Shown: positions 1 through 8,887 of the stretch, in pieces
Layout: every line of letters begins with the position of its first letter
Position numbering within the stretch: position 1 is the stretch's first letter
NCBI RefSeq assembly: GCF_014207745.1
Contig: NZ_JACHJB010000001.1
Coordinates: 2,046,001 to 2,110,000, forward strand
DNA length: 64,000 nucleotides
DNA from: Nonomuraea muscovyensis
GTDB taxonomy: Bacteria; Actinomycetota; Actinomycetes; Streptosporangiales; Streptosporangiaceae
Direction: 5' to 3'
Translations under genes and position numbers: made by a program
The notes under the pieces: generated by a model
What the model saw: only the letters and a program-made list of their open reading frames with translations
Databases searched by the model: none
Told to the model about the DNA's origin: nothing

Positions 1-366
1 CGGCCAGCGACCCTCCACGGCCGTGCAGGCGACGCCCAGCTTGTCGGCCCGCACGCCCAGCTCGGCCAGCATGCCCGGCGAGGGGTCGACGGCGTACAGC
101 TCGCCGATGCGCTCGTGCAGGGGAAGTGACGAGGCTCCGGTGCCCGCGCCGACGTCGAGCAGCCTGCCGCCGTCGGGCAGCGCCTCGGCCAGCCGGGTCA
201 TCGTGGGCCCGTCCTCCGGCTCGGCCAGCGCCCTGTCGGTGCGCATGGCGAAGCGAGCCGGCGAGTGACCCCAGGGGTCGGCCGGCGCCTTGGCCATGAT
301 CTCGTCCGGAATGGCCCAGGATTCCAGGCGCTCTCGCCAGCGGCGGGCGAGTTCTTCGGCATCCAT
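1..366 (-). CDS. Class I SAM-dependent methyltransferase (partial, runs off the left edge)
   Basis: Only the first ~122 codons are inside the window; the 3' part is cut off by the edge. After a helical lead the protein shows the glycine-rich SAM-binding motif LLDVGAGTGASS (residues 69-80) and an acidic second motif YAVDPSPGML (91-100), which together identify a class I (Methyltransf_11/25 type) methyltransferase. The substrate cannot be deduced. The ATG at 366 is taken as start, but in-frame ATGs at 378 and 387 are also possible. It is divergent from the acyl-CoA dehydrogenase gene; the ~100-bp spacer is AT-richer than its surroundings and should hold both promoters. Confidence 0.8.
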   Translation of the reverse strand, partial: MDAEELARRWRERLESWAIPDEIMAKAPADPWGHSPARFAMRTDRALAEPEDGPTMTRLAEALPDGGRLLDVGAGTGASSLPLHERIGELYAVDPSPGMLAELGVRADKLGVACTAVEGRWP

Positions 367-469
367 GGAGATGAGCATGCCACGCATATCGGTGGTTACC
401 CGCGGGTAGCATTCCTAGTAAGGTTACTAGCGAGTAGATAACGACCTCGGGTCAAGGAGATCAGCACCC

Positions 470-2275
470 ATGGGCCACTACAAGAGCAACCTGCGTGACC
501 TGGAGTTCAACCTCTTCGAGGTGTTCGGACGGCGAGAGGTCCTCGGCACGGGGCCGTACGCGGACGTGGACGAGGACGTCGCCCGCGGACTGCTTGAAGA
601 GGTCAACAGGCTGGCCACCGGAGTCCTTGCCGAGTCGTTCGAGGAGGGCGACCGCCACCCGCCCGTCTTCGACCCGGAGACGCACACGGTGACCCTGCCC
701 GCCGGGTTCAAGAAGTCGTACCAGGCGCTGGTGGACGGCGGCTGGACGCACCTCGACCTGCCCACCGAGCTGGGCGGCCCCGGCATCCCGCGCAGCCTGG
801 CCTGGGCCACGGCCGAGATGATCCTGGGCGCCAACCCGGCCGCCTACATGTACGGGGCCGGGCCGAACTTCGCCTACACCCTGTGGCTGCTCGGCACCCC
901 CGAGCAGAGGCGCTTCGCCGAGCTGGCCATGGAGCGCAACTGGGGCGCCACCATGGTGCTCACCGAGCCCGACGCCGGCTCCGACGTCGGCGCCGGCCGT
1001 GCCAAGGCCGTCCGGCAGCCCGACGGCACCTGGCACATCGAGGGCGTCAAGCGCTTCATCACCAGCGCCGAGCACGACATGACCGAGAACATCTTCCACC
1101 TCGTGCTGGCCCGCCCCGAGGGCCACGGCCCCGGCACCAAGGGCCTGTCGATGTTCCTGGTGCCCAAGTACCACGTGAACCTGGAGACCGGCGAGCTGGG
1201 CGAGCGCAACGGCGCCTACGTGACCAACGTCGAGAAGAAGATGGGCCTCAAGGTCTCCACGACCTGCGAGCTGACCTTCGGCGACAGGCACCCCGCGGTC
1301 GGCACGCTGGTGGGCGAGGTGCACGAGGGCATCAAGCAGATGTTCATGGTCATCGAGCACGCCCGGATGATGGTCGGCACCAAGGCCATCGCCACGCTCT
1401 CCACCGGCTACCTGAACGCCCTGGAGTACGCCAAGTCCCGCAAGCAGGGCGCCGACCTGACCCGGATGGCCGACAAGTCCGCGCCGCGCGTCACCGTCAC
1501 CCACCACCCCGACGTGCGCCGCGAGCTCATGCTGCAGAAGGCGTACGCCGAGGGCATGCGGGCGCTCGTCCTGTACACGGCGACGTTCCAGGACGCCGTC
1601 CAGATGAACCCGGACGACCGGCACGCGCACGCGATGAACGACCTGCTGCTGCCCGTGGTCAAGGGCGTCGGCTCCGAGCGGTCGTACGAGCTGCTGGCCC
1701 GCTCGCTGCAGACGCTGGGCGGCTCGGGCTACCTGCAGGAGTACCCGATCGAGCAGTACATCCGCGACGCGAAGATCGACTCCCTGTACGAGGGCACCAC
1801 CGCGATCCAGGGCCTGGACCTTTTCTTCCGCAAGATCCTGCGCAACCAGGGCGCCGCGATCGGCTCGCTGCTGGCCGAGGTGAACGCCTTCGCCGAGTCC
1901 GAGGCGGGCAACGGCCGGCTCAAGGAGGAGCGCAAGCTGCTCACCGAGGCCGCCGCCGACGTCAAGGCCATGGGCGACACCATGGCCGGCTGGGCGCTCG
2001 GCTCGCTGGAGAAGCCGGAGGAGGTCTACAAGGTCGGCCTGAACACCACCAGGTTCCTGCTCGCCCTGGGCGACCTGGTGATCGGCTGGCTGCTGCTGCG
2101 CCAGGCCGAGATCGCCCTGACCCGGCTGGCCGACCGCGAGGACCCGTTCTACCGGGGCAAGGTCGCCGCCGCCTCGTTCTTCGCGACGACCGTGCTGCCC
2201 CGGCTGGCCGCCGAGCGCCGCGTGCTCACCGGCACCGGCCTGGACCTGATGGAGCTGCCGGAGGAGGCGTTCTAG
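470..2275 (+). CDS. FadE5-like acyl-CoA dehydrogenase
   Basis: A 601-residue flavoprotein that would oxidise acyl-CoA to trans-2-enoyl-CoA with FAD, the first step of beta-oxidation. The N-terminus ([20 protein letters not shown]) is the hallmark of the long actinobacterial FadE5-type enzymes, which carry an extra N-terminal segment and an extra C-terminal helical domain (about residues 470-595) around the normal dehydrogenase core. The FAD/substrate segment [13 protein letters not shown] (~162-174) and the catalytic-base segment [10 protein letters not shown] (~440) are both present, so the enzyme looks active. FadE5 homologues accept a broad range of chain lengths; that is family knowledge, not visible here. 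A strong hairpin follows, so the gene is probably monocistronic. Start chosen at ATG 470 because it gives the conserved N-terminus. Confidence 0.93.
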   Translation: MGHYKSNLRDLEFNLFEVFGRREVLGTGPYADVDEDVARGLLEEVNRLATGVLAESFEEGDRHPPVFDPETHTVTLPAGFKKSYQALVDGGWTHLDLPTELGGPGIPRSLAWATAEMILGANPAAYMYGAGPNFAYTLWLLGTPEQRRFAELAMERNWGATMVLTEPDAGSDVGAGRAKAVRQPDGTWHIEGVKRFITSAEHDMTENIFHLVLARPEGHGPGTKGLSMFLVPKYHVNLETGELGERNGAYVTNVEKKMGLKVSTTCELTFGDRHPAVGTLVGEVHEGIKQMFMVIEHARMMVGTKAIATLSTGYLNALEYAKSRKQGADLTRMADKSAPRVTVTHHPDVRRELMLQKAYAEGMRALVLYTATFQDAVQMNPDDRHAHAMNDLLLPVVKGVGSERSYELLARSLQTLGGSGYLQEYPIEQYIRDAKIDSLYEGTTAIQGLDLFFRKILRNQGAAIGSLLAEVNAFAESEAGNGRLKEERKLLTEAAADVKAMGDTMAGWALGSLEKPEEVYKVGLNTTRFLLALGDLVIGWLLLRQAEIALTRLADREDPFYRGKVAAASFFATTVLPRLAAERRVLTGTGLDLMELPEEAF

Positions 2276-2300
2276 CCTCCCGCCGGCCTCCCACCGTGCC

Positions 2301-2345
2301 GGTGAACGCCCGCTCCGCGAGCCCGGGGCGGGCGTTCACCTCTTT
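2301..2345 (+). terminator. Intrinsic-type terminator after fadE
   Basis: Arms GGTGAACGCCCGC (2301-2313) and GCGGGCGTTCACC (2328-2340) pair perfectly over 13 bp around a 14-nt loop and are followed by TCTTT. It lies 25 bp after the fadE stop and insulates it from the next gene. Confidence 0.75.
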
Positions 2346-2421
2346 CCGGTGGCCGCGGGTGTGATCGCCTGTACCCGGGTATGACCGTGGGCGTACCTGG
2401 TCTTTCCCCACGGAGGTCGGC

Positions 2422-2646
2422 ATGGGTGTCGGGGTCAGCATCTTCTTCCTCACGCTCGGCGCCATCCTGAGGTTCGCCATCGAGCCCGACGTGTTCGGTG
2501 ACGCCGTCCACATGGACGTCATCGGACTGATCTTCATGATCGTCGGGGGTGCGGGGATCGTGCTCAGCCTCGTCCTGGCCCCGCGGCGCGGCCACACCTC
2601 CGAGGACCGGCTGATGCGCCGCGAGAACCGGCCGCCGGAAATCTGA
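2422..2646 (+). CDS. DUF6458 small membrane protein
   Basis: A 74-residue protein with two hydrophobic helices (about residues 3-20 and 32-53), an acidic connector and a charged basic C-terminal tail (RRGHTSEDRLMRRENR). Sequence and layout fit DUF6458, a short actinobacterial membrane family without known function. The first helix begins at residue 2, so no cleavable signal is expected. CGGAGG lies 6 nt before the ATG and supports this start. It stands alone between two unrelated genes. Confidence 0.8.
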   Translation: MGVGVSIFFLTLGAILRFAIEPDVFGDAVHMDVIGLIFMIVGGAGIVLSLVLAPRRGHTSEDRLMRRENRPPEI

Positions 2647-2711
2647 CGGAAGGGTCTCCCGCCCGCGGGCAATCACAGGTGTCCGCGTTCCCCGGCAAGG
2701 GAGACCCTTGC

Positions 2712-3245
2712 ATGACCATGTCCCTCGACGGGGCGGTGGCCGATCCCGAGCGGTTCGCCACCGTCTTCGACGCCCACTACGAGGAGATACGCCGCTACGC
2801 CGGCCGCCGCCTCGACCTCGACATCGCCGAGGACCTCGCCGCCGAGACCTTCCTCGTCGCCTTCCGCCGCCGCCACACCTTCGACGCCGCCAGGGGCGGC
2901 GTCCGGCCGTGGCTGTACGGCATCGCCACCAACCTCATCGGCCGCCACCGCCGCGCCGAGGTACGCCGCTACCGCGCCCTGGCCCGCTCCGGGCCGCCAC
3001 CGGACGCCGACGGCCACGACCAGCGGGTCGTGGACCGGGTCGCCGCCGGGGTCACCGTGCAGCGGCTCTCGGCCGCGTTGGCCGGCCTGTCGCGCGGCGA
3101 GCGCGACGTGGTGCTGCTCGTCGCGTACGGCGAGCTGACCTACGACGAGGTGGCCGCGGCGCTCGGCGTCGCCTACGGCACCGTCGCCTCCCGGCTGAGC
3201 CGGGCAAGGACCAAGCTCCGTGACGCTCTGGGGGTGGAGTTGTGA
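2712..3245 (+). CDS. ECF-type RNA polymerase sigma factor
   Basis: A 177-residue sigma-70-family protein. Region 2 (about residues 15-80) contains FDAHYEEIRRYAGRR and the segment DIAEDLAAETFLVAFRRR; region 4 (about 115-170) contains the helix-turn-helix TYDEVAAALGVAYGTVASRLSRARTKL. Such proteins redirect RNA polymerase to stress or envelope genes. The start at ATG 2712 is preferred over an upstream in-frame codon at 2679 because GGGAGA sits just before it and the protein then begins at the usual place for the family. The stop overlaps the start of the CU044_5270 gene (TGATG), so the two are translationally coupled and probably form a sigma factor/membrane-partner pair. No typical zinc anti-sigma motif is seen in the partner. 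Confidence 0.92.
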   Translation: MTMSLDGAVADPERFATVFDAHYEEIRRYAGRRLDLDIAEDLAAETFLVAFRRRHTFDAARGGVRPWLYGIATNLIGRHRRAEVRRYRALARSGPPPDADGHDQRVVDRVAAGVTVQRLSAALAGLSRGERDVVLLVAYGELTYDEVAAALGVAYGTVASRLSRARTKLRDALGVEL

Positions 3246-4234
3246 TGAAGGAGTTCCAGCTGATCGACGAGGTGATGCCGGACGTCCCTCCCGCCGACCA
3301 GGCGCGGACGCTGGCCGTGCGCGCCCGGCTGCTCGGCGGGGCCCGGCGGCGGCGGACACCCCGCCTGTCGTGGCTGCTCGCGGGCGCGGCCGTGGTGTCC
3401 GTCCTGGTAGCCGGTTTCCTGGCGATCCCCCGGCTGGGCGACGGCACCGTCCACACGGCGAAGGCGCCCGACGCGGCCACCGTGCTCGACGCCGCGCTCG
3501 ACCGGCTGGCCGTCCGACCGCCCGGTGGCGGGGCGCGGTGGCGGCGCGAGAGCCTGGAGGTGCACCTGAGCCGGCCGAAGGACGCCTACACCGTCGAGCG
3601 ACGGATCAAGGACGTCGTCTGGCGCGACGGGCGGACCGTGCGGACGGAGCGGACGGACCTGTCGGCCGAGCCCCTCACCGCAGCCGACAGGCGGGCGTGG
3701 CAGGCCGCGGGTTCGCCGCCGCTCTGCGTGGCCGAGGACCCGTGCCGGTTCGGCAAGGCCAGGGTCGAGACCTTGCCTGCCGACGGACTGGCCTACCCGG
3801 TGGGTCCGGCGGCGCGGTTGCCCGCCGATCCCGAGGCGCTCAGGGCGCACCTGCTGAAGGTCTACCCGCAGGGTGCTCCGGAGAGCCGGGAGAGCTTCCT
3901 GTGGAACCTCGCCACGTATCTCCTCAAGGACACCGAGATCACCCCCGCCACGAGGGCCGCCGTCTACCGCATGCTGGCGGCCTTCCCCGGGGTGACCGTG
4001 GCGGACGGTGTCACCGACGTCGAGGGCCGGGTGGGCGTGGCGCTGGTGCAGCCGCCTCGCGAGAACCACATGCAGGAGCTGATCCTGCTCGACCGGGAGA
4101 GCGGCGAGCTGCTGGGCTTTCAGGAGGTGCTGCTGAAGCCCAGCCCGAACCACGCCGACATCCGGCCCGGCACGCCGTACCGGTGGGAGCTGATCAGGTC
4201 GCTCGGCTGGACCGACGAGGCGCCTACAGGCTGA
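3245..4234 (+). CDS. CU044_5270 family membrane-anchored protein
   Basis: A 329-residue protein with a ~40-residue cytoplasmic N-terminus, an arginine-rich stretch (GGARRRRTPR), one transmembrane helix (about residues 43-62) and a ~265-residue extracytoplasmic domain. This layout and the location directly behind an ECF sigma gene match the CU044_5270 family. By analogy to other sigma-linked bitopic proteins the cytoplasmic segment could bind the sigma factor and the outer domain could sense the envelope, but no HxxxCxxC anti-sigma motif is present, so that role is inference. Start: ATG 3245, overlapping the sigma stop; GTG 3242 is also in frame. The 3' end overlaps the convergent Dabb gene by 11 bp. 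Confidence 0.82.
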   Translation: MKEFQLIDEVMPDVPPADQARTLAVRARLLGGARRRRTPRLSWLLAGAAVVSVLVAGFLAIPRLGDGTVHTAKAPDAATVLDAALDRLAVRPPGGGARWRRESLEVHLSRPKDAYTVERRIKDVVWRDGRTVRTERTDLSAEPLTAADRRAWQAAGSPPLCVAEDPCRFGKARVETLPADGLAYPVGPAARLPADPEALRAHLLKVYPQGAPESRESFLWNLATYLLKDTEITPATRAAVYRMLAAFPGVTVADGVTDVEGRVGVALVQPPRENHMQELILLDRESGELLGFQEVLLKPSPNHADIRPGTPYRWELIRSLGWTDEAPTG

Positions 4235-4517
4235 GCTGGGCGGCGGCGCGGGACGCCACGATGGGCTTGATGCGCTCGGCGATCACCGCCTGGTGCAGCG
4301 GGTGATCGCGGTAGGTCTCGAAGTCGGCCACGCTGTCGAAGTCGGCCACCACCGCGAAGTCGTGGTTGCCCGGGTTGATGCCCGCGTCGGGACCGACCGT
4401 GTAGGAGCGGATCTGCGGGATGGCGTCCGGCAGCTTGCGCAGCTCGGGCGCCACCGCCGCCTTCTGCTCGTCGGTGGCGTCCTCGGTCCAGGTGAACAAC
4501 ACGACATGGCGAATCAT
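4224..4517 (-). CDS. Dabb family (stress-responsive alpha/beta barrel) protein
   Basis: A 97-residue protein beginning MIRHVVLFTW with the Dabb signature: a first strand carrying the conserved His, a central YTVGPDAG segment and a late DFDSVADFETYRDHPLHQAV segment. Dabb proteins form dimeric ferredoxin-like barrels; members include stress proteins and small-molecule cyclases or monooxygenase-like enzymes. The length is normal for a single-domain member. No operon partner is visible: it converges on the CU044_5270 gene and a ~66-bp gap separates it from the E2 gene. Its specific role cannot be read from sequence. Confidence 0.88.
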   Translation of the reverse strand: MIRHVVLFTWTEDATDEQKAAVAPELRKLPDAIPQIRSYTVGPDAGINPGNHDFAVVADFDSVADFETYRDHPLHQAVIAERIKPIVASRAAAQLSL

Positions 4518-4583
4518 GCGGCCACCCTACCGGCGCGCCGCTCCCCGGACGGGGGCCCGGGGAGCGGCGGCGCGGCGGCGCGG

Positions 4584-6074
4584 TCAGCTCCAGGCGAGCA
4601 TGCGCAGCGGGTCCGCCAGCATGTCGGCCACGTCACGCAGGAACAGCGAGCCGAGCTCGCCGTCCACGATCCGGTGGTCGAACGAGAGCGACAGCGTCGT
4701 CACCTTGCGGACGGCCAGCTCGCCGTCCACCACCCACGGCATGTCCCTGACCTGGCCGAAGGCGAGGATGGCCGCCTCGCCCGGGTTGATGATCGGGGTG
4801 CCGGCGTCGACGCCGAACACGCCCACGTTCGTGATCGTGAACGTGCCTCCCGCCATCTCGGCCGGCTGCGTGCGTCCGGCCCTGGCGGTCTCGGCGAGCT
4901 GCCCGATTCGCCTGGCCAGCTCGGGGAGCGGCAGCTCGTGGGCGCCCTTGATGTTGGGCACCACGAGCCCGCGCGGGGTGGCGGCGGCGATCCCGAGGTT
5001 CACGTAGTGCTTGACCACGATCTCCTGGGCCGCCTCGTCCCACGAGGAGTTGACCATCGGGTGCCGCCGGGCGGCGACCAGCACGGCCTTGGCCACCAGG
5101 AGCAGCGGCGACACCTTGACCTCGGCGAAGTCGGGCAGCGTGCGCAGCCGCCTGACGGCCTCCATGGTCTCGGTGACGTCCACCTGGAGGAACTCGGTGA
5201 CGTGCGGTGCGGTGAACGCGCTGGCCACCATGGCCTGCGCGGTCATCTTGCGCACGCCCTTGACGGGGACGCGCTCCTCCCGCCACTGCCCGGCCGCGGC
5301 CTGCAGCCCCGCCTCGGCCACGACCCGCTGCCCCGCCGCCTGGGGCGCCAGGGCGGCGGCGTGGACGTCGTCGCGGGTGATCGAGCCCTGGGGGCCCGTG
5401 CCGGTCAGCGTGGCGAGGTCCACGCCGAGGTCCTTGGCCAGCTTGCGCACGGGCGGCTTGGCGAGCACCGCCACCCGCGCGGGGGTCACCGCCGCGCCGG
5501 GCGGGGTGTCGACCTCCACCCGTGCCGGGTTGGCCACCGGCGTGGCCGGGATCGGCTGCGGCGCCCCGGCCTGGGCGCCGGGACGTCCCGCGTGGCCGGG
5601 CTTGCGGGCGCGGCGCTTGGTGGCTCCGGTCTTGACGCCGTAGCCGACCAGGACCGCCTGGCGCTCCTCGCGGGGCGCCGGGCTGCCGTGCACGCCCGGC
5701 TCCACCGCGCCCTCGGCCGGCGGGCTCGGGACCATGTCGTCGGCCAGGGCCGCGCCCCGCCCCGCAGCGCCGTCCGAGCCTTCCGCCCCGGACACGGCCG
5801 CGGGAGCCGCGCCCCCGGACGGGGCGCCGCCTTCCTCGGCCGTGTCGACGGCGATGATCGGCACGCCCACGTCGACGGTCTCGCCCTCGCCGGCCATCAG
5901 CCCGGTGACCACGCCGTCCCAGGGGATGGGCAGCTCGACGATGGACTTGGCCGTCTCGATCTCGACCACGATCTGGTTGACCTTGACCGGATCGCCTTCC
6001 TTGACGTGCCAGCGGACGATCTCGGCCTCGGTCAGCCCTTCGCCGACGTCGGGGAGCTTGAATTCACGTCGCAT
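4584..6074 (-). CDS. bkdC: 2-oxoacid dehydrogenase E2 (dihydrolipoamide acyltransferase)
   Basis: A 496-residue E2 core subunit that transfers the acyl group from lipoyl-lysine to CoA. Domains in order: one lipoyl domain (residues ~3-78) with the lipoylation site ETAKSIVE, a long Ala/Pro/Gly linker, a peripheral-subunit-binding domain (~205-245, containing RKLAKDLGVDLATLTGTGPQG), and a catalytic domain (~265-496) ending with HRIVDGELGS, which carries the acyltransferase HxxxDG motif. The order E1 alpha, E1 beta, E2 and the single lipoyl domain resemble actinobacterial Bkd (branched-chain) complexes, but pyruvate or a mixed specificity cannot be excluded, so the symbol is tentative. The gene starts 16 bp after E1 beta. 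E3 is not in the operon; an lpd gene lies at 42295. Confidence 0.9.
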   Translation of the reverse strand: MRREFKLPDVGEGLTEAEIVRWHVKEGDPVKVNQIVVEIETAKSIVELPIPWDGVVTGLMAGEGETVDVGVPIIAVDTAEEGGAPSGGAAPAAVSGAEGSDGAAGRGAALADDMVPSPPAEGAVEPGVHGSPAPREERQAVLVGYGVKTGATKRRARKPGHAGRPGAQAGAPQPIPATPVANPARVEVDTPPGAAVTPARVAVLAKPPVRKLAKDLGVDLATLTGTGPQGSITRDDVHAAALAPQAAGQRVVAEAGLQAAAGQWREERVPVKGVRKMTAQAMVASAFTAPHVTEFLQVDVTETMEAVRRLRTLPDFAEVKVSPLLLVAKAVLVAARRHPMVNSSWDEAAQEIVVKHYVNLGIAAATPRGLVVPNIKGAHELPLPELARRIGQLAETARAGRTQPAEMAGGTFTITNVGVFGVDAGTPIINPGEAAILAFGQVRDMPWVVDGELAVRKVTTLSLSFDHRIVDGELGSLFLRDVADMLADPLRMLAWS

Positions 6075-6090
6075 GAAACCGACTCCCCTT

Positions 6091-7071
6091 TCAGTAGCCG
6101 AAGGCGCGGTCGACGGCGTCGAGCACCCGGTCCAGGTCAGGCAGGTAGTACTCCTCCAGCTTCGACGGGGGGTACGGGGTGGAGAAACCGCCGACCCGCA
6201 GCACCGGCGACTCCAGGTGGTAGAAGCACTGCTCGGTGATCCGCGCGGCCAATTCGGCGCCGAAGCCGCTGTTGACCGGCGCCTCGTGCACCACCACGAC
6301 GCGGCCCGTGCGGCGGACCGAGTCCATGACGAGCGGCGCGTCGAGCGGGTTGAGCGAGCGCAGGTCGATGACCTCCAGGGAGCGCCCGTCGTCCTCGGCG
6401 GCCTTCGCGGCCTCCAGGCAGGTCTTGACCATGGGGCCGTAGGCGAGCAGCGTGACGTCGGTGCCCGGCCGCACCACCCTGCCCTTGTCGAGGGGGGTCC
6501 ACCAGTCGGTGGAGCCGGTGTCGATGTCGGCCTTCTCCCAGTAGCGGCGCTTCGGCTCGAAGAAGATCACCGGGTCGTCGCTCCGGATCGCCTGCTGGAT
6601 CATCACGTAGGCGTCGGCCGGGTTGGAACAGGCCACCACGCGCAGGCCGGCGGTGTGGGTGAAGTAGGCCTCGGGCGACTCGCTGTGGTGCTCGACCGCG
6701 CCGATGCCGCCGCCGCAGGGGATGCGCACGACCACGGGGAGCTTGATCGCGCCCAGCGAGCGCATCGGCATCTTGGCGAGCTGGGTGATGATCTGGTCGG
6801 CGGCCGGGAAGACGAAGCCGTCGAACTGGATCTCGCACACCGGCCGGTAGCCGCGCAGCGCCAGGCCGATCGCGGTGCCGATGATGCCGGACTCGGCCAG
6901 GGGGGTGTCGATGACCCGGTCCTCGCCGAAGTCCTTCTGCAGGCCGTCGGTGACGCGGAAGACGCCGCCGAGCTTGCCGACGTCCTCGCCCATGATGAGG
7001 ACCTTGGGGTCGTCCTCCATGGCCTTGCGCATGCCCTCGTTCAGGGCCTTGGACAGGCTCAAAACCGTCAT
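6091..7071 (-). CDS. bkdB: 2-oxoacid dehydrogenase E1 component, beta subunit
   Basis: A 326-residue subunit that pairs with E1 alpha to bind thiamine diphosphate and decarboxylate a branched-chain 2-oxoacid or pyruvate. It shows the transketolase pyrimidine-binding domain (residues ~5-180; KVLIMGEDVGKLGGVFRVT, then DTPLAESGIIGTAIGLAL with the conserved Glu that activates ThDP) and the transketolase C-terminal domain (~200-320, SLNPLDAPLVMDSVRRTGR and VHEAPVNSGFGAELAA). The length is normal for the family. It lies in the middle of the E1 alpha-E1 beta-E2 operon, 60 bp after E1 alpha. Confidence 0.92.
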   Translation of the reverse strand: MTVLSLSKALNEGMRKAMEDDPKVLIMGEDVGKLGGVFRVTDGLQKDFGEDRVIDTPLAESGIIGTAIGLALRGYRPVCEIQFDGFVFPAADQIITQLAKMPMRSLGAIKLPVVVRIPCGGGIGAVEHHSESPEAYFTHTAGLRVVACSNPADAYVMIQQAIRSDDPVIFFEPKRRYWEKADIDTGSTDWWTPLDKGRVVRPGTDVTLLAYGPMVKTCLEAAKAAEDDGRSLEVIDLRSLNPLDAPLVMDSVRRTGRVVVVHEAPVNSGFGAELAARITEQCFYHLESPVLRVGGFSTPYPPSKLEEYYLPDLDRVLDAVDRAFGY

Positions 7072-7131
7072 GACGCCTCCTTCGTCTGCGTCATGACAGT
7101 CATGCTGTGCTCATTGGCTCCTTCGCCTCGC

Positions 7132-8268
7132 TCAGTCACGGAAGCCCTCCAGGTACGCGGCGAACTGGGCGCGCTCTTCGTCGATCAGGGGGTGCGGCTC
7201 GGCGTAGACGTGGTCGAACATGTCGAGCGGCTGGGGGTCGGGCATGGCCAGGCAGCGCCTTCGCAGGTCGGCGCCGAGCTGGTCGGCCTCGGCCTCGACG
7301 GACTCGATGAACGCCTGGTCGGCCAGCTCGTTCTTGAACAGGTAGGACTTGACCCGCTCGATGGGGTCCTTGAGCTTCCACGCCTCCAGCTCGCTGGCGA
7401 CCCGGTAGCGGGTCGGGTCGTCGGTGGTGGTGTGGGCGCCCATCCGGTAGGTGAACGCCTCGATCAGGGTCGGGCCCTGGCCCTCGCGGGCGTTCTTGAG
7501 GGCCTGCCTGGTGACCGCGAGGCAGGCGAAGACGTCGTTGCCGTCGACCCTGACGCCGGGGAAGCCGAAGCCGGAGGCGCGGCGGTAGAGCGGGATGCGG
7601 GTCTGCTTCTCGAGCGGCTCGGAGATCGCCCACTGGTTGTTCTGGCAGAAGAACACGATCGGCGCGTTGAACACGCTGGCCCAGATGAACGACTCGTTGA
7701 CGTCGCCCTGGGAGGTGGCGCCGTCGCCGAAGTAGGCGATCGCGGCGGCGCTCGCGTCGTCGCGCTGGATGCCCATGGCGTAGCCGACCGCGTGCAGGGT
7801 CTGGCTGCCGATGACGATCGTGTAGAGGTGGAAGTTGTGCTCCCGGGGGTCCCAGCCGCCGTGGTTGACACCGCGGAACAGGCCGAGGAGCTTGACCGGG
7901 TCCACGTCACGGCACCACGCCACGCCGTGCTCGCGGTAGGTGGGGAAGGCCATGTCGGCGTCGGTCAGCGCGCGGCCGGAGCCGATCTGCGCCGCCTCCT
8001 GGCCGAGGAGCGACGCCCAGATGCCGAGCTCGCCCTGCCGCTGCAGGGCCACGGCCTCCAGGTCGATGCGCCTGACGAGGACCAGGTCACGGTAGAGGGA
8101 CCTGACCTCCTCCGGCTTGAGGTCGATGTCGTAGTCGGGGTGCTCGACCCGCTCTCCCTCGGGGGTGAGCAACTGGACGAGCTCTGGGGGTGCTTCGGCA
8201 CCACGAGAGGCGTCGACGGTCACGTGCCACTCCTGTGCGGTCAGGGCCGGTGCGGATGGGGTTGCCAT
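7132..8268 (-). CDS. bkdA: 2-oxoacid dehydrogenase E1 component, alpha subunit
   Basis: A 378-residue ThDP-dependent subunit. The ThDP diphosphate/metal motif is complete: GDGATSQGDVNES near residue 183, followed about 30 residues later by NNQWAIS. The N-terminal ~50 residues are a flexible lead, then the EVRSLYRDLVLVRRIDLEA helix starts the dehydrogenase fold. The segment YRMGAHTTTDDPTRYR matches the phosphorylation-loop region of this family. First gene of the operon with E1 beta and E2, so it should carry the promoter. I take ATG 8268 (MATPSAPAL) as start; an upstream in-frame ATG at 8298 would add ten basic residues and neither has a strong ribosome-binding site. Confidence 0.9.
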   Translation of the reverse strand: MATPSAPALTAQEWHVTVDASRGAEAPPELVQLLTPEGERVEHPDYDIDLKPEEVRSLYRDLVLVRRIDLEAVALQRQGELGIWASLLGQEAAQIGSGRALTDADMAFPTYREHGVAWCRDVDPVKLLGLFRGVNHGGWDPREHNFHLYTIVIGSQTLHAVGYAMGIQRDDASAAAIAYFGDGATSQGDVNESFIWASVFNAPIVFFCQNNQWAISEPLEKQTRIPLYRRASGFGFPGVRVDGNDVFACLAVTRQALKNAREGQGPTLIEAFTYRMGAHTTTDDPTRYRVASELEAWKLKDPIERVKSYLFKNELADQAFIESVEAEADQLGADLRRRCLAMPDPQPLDMFDHVYAEPHPLIDEERAQFAAYLEGFRD

Positions 8269-8470
8269 CGCATGCCGGCCTTTTGGGCGTCGGACCATGT
8301 GATGGTGGTTCGTACGCGTTTGGGGACATCGTGGCAGACGTCACAGCCCTCCGCGCAAGCCCCATGTCCACCCCGTTCCCGTTGTGCCGACCGCCACACG
8401 CACCGGTAGGCTGGCATTCCCAACCCCGCCCCGACCTGGTCCGATCCAGGCTGCATCCAGGAGGAACCCC

Positions 8471-8716
8471 GTGGCGCGCGTCATCGTGGACGTCATGCTG
8501 AAGCCCGAGATTCTCGATCCGCAGGGCCAGGCGATCGCCCGCGCGCTGCCCCGGCTGGGCTTCTCCGGGGTCACCGCGGTGCGTCAGGGCAAGCGCTTCG
8601 AGATCGAACTCGACGGTCCCGCCGACGAGGCGGCCATTTCGGACGTCCGAAAGATGGCCGAGACGCTGCTGGCCAACACGGTGATCGAGGACTACACCGT
8701 CCGGGTTGAGGGCTAG
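8471..8716 (+). CDS. purS: Phosphoribosylformylglycinamidine synthase subunit PurS
   Basis: An 81-residue PurS. In Gram-positive bacteria FGAM synthase is a complex of PurS, PurQ and PurL; PurS dimers bridge the amidotransferase PurQ and the synthase PurL. The protein starts ARVIVDVMLKPEILDPQGQA and contains FSGVTAVRQGKRFEIEL, both typical. The start is GTG 8471, supported by AGGAGG at 8459-8464 with 6-nt spacing. purQ and purL follow after an inserted anti-sigma-like gene and a ~170-bp noncoding stretch, so purS may not be in one transcript with them. Confidence 0.95.
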   Translation: MARVIVDVMLKPEILDPQGQAIARALPRLGFSGVTAVRQGKRFEIELDGPADEAAISDVRKMAETLLANTVIEDYTVRVEG

Positions 8717-8887
8717 ATCGCCGCTTTCGGCCCCCAAGATTCCGCTACGTGGCTTAACACCGGGTTCCGGCGCGTCCTAACCCCACGAGCGTGCCAACAC
8801 TAAATAACAACAACGTGATTTTGCGGTTAGCCCCGATTTCACGGGGAAACCTACTCCAGGTGACATTCCGGAGCCCGGAGGAGTCCG

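Noticed and set aside
461..1630. Long minus-strand open frame opposite fadE
   Set aside because: Antisense shadow of a high-GC gene: Val/Gly/His/Arg-rich translation without domain logic. Many such frames (e.g. 9933-12332, 18119-20014, 19368-22232) were dropped for the same reason.
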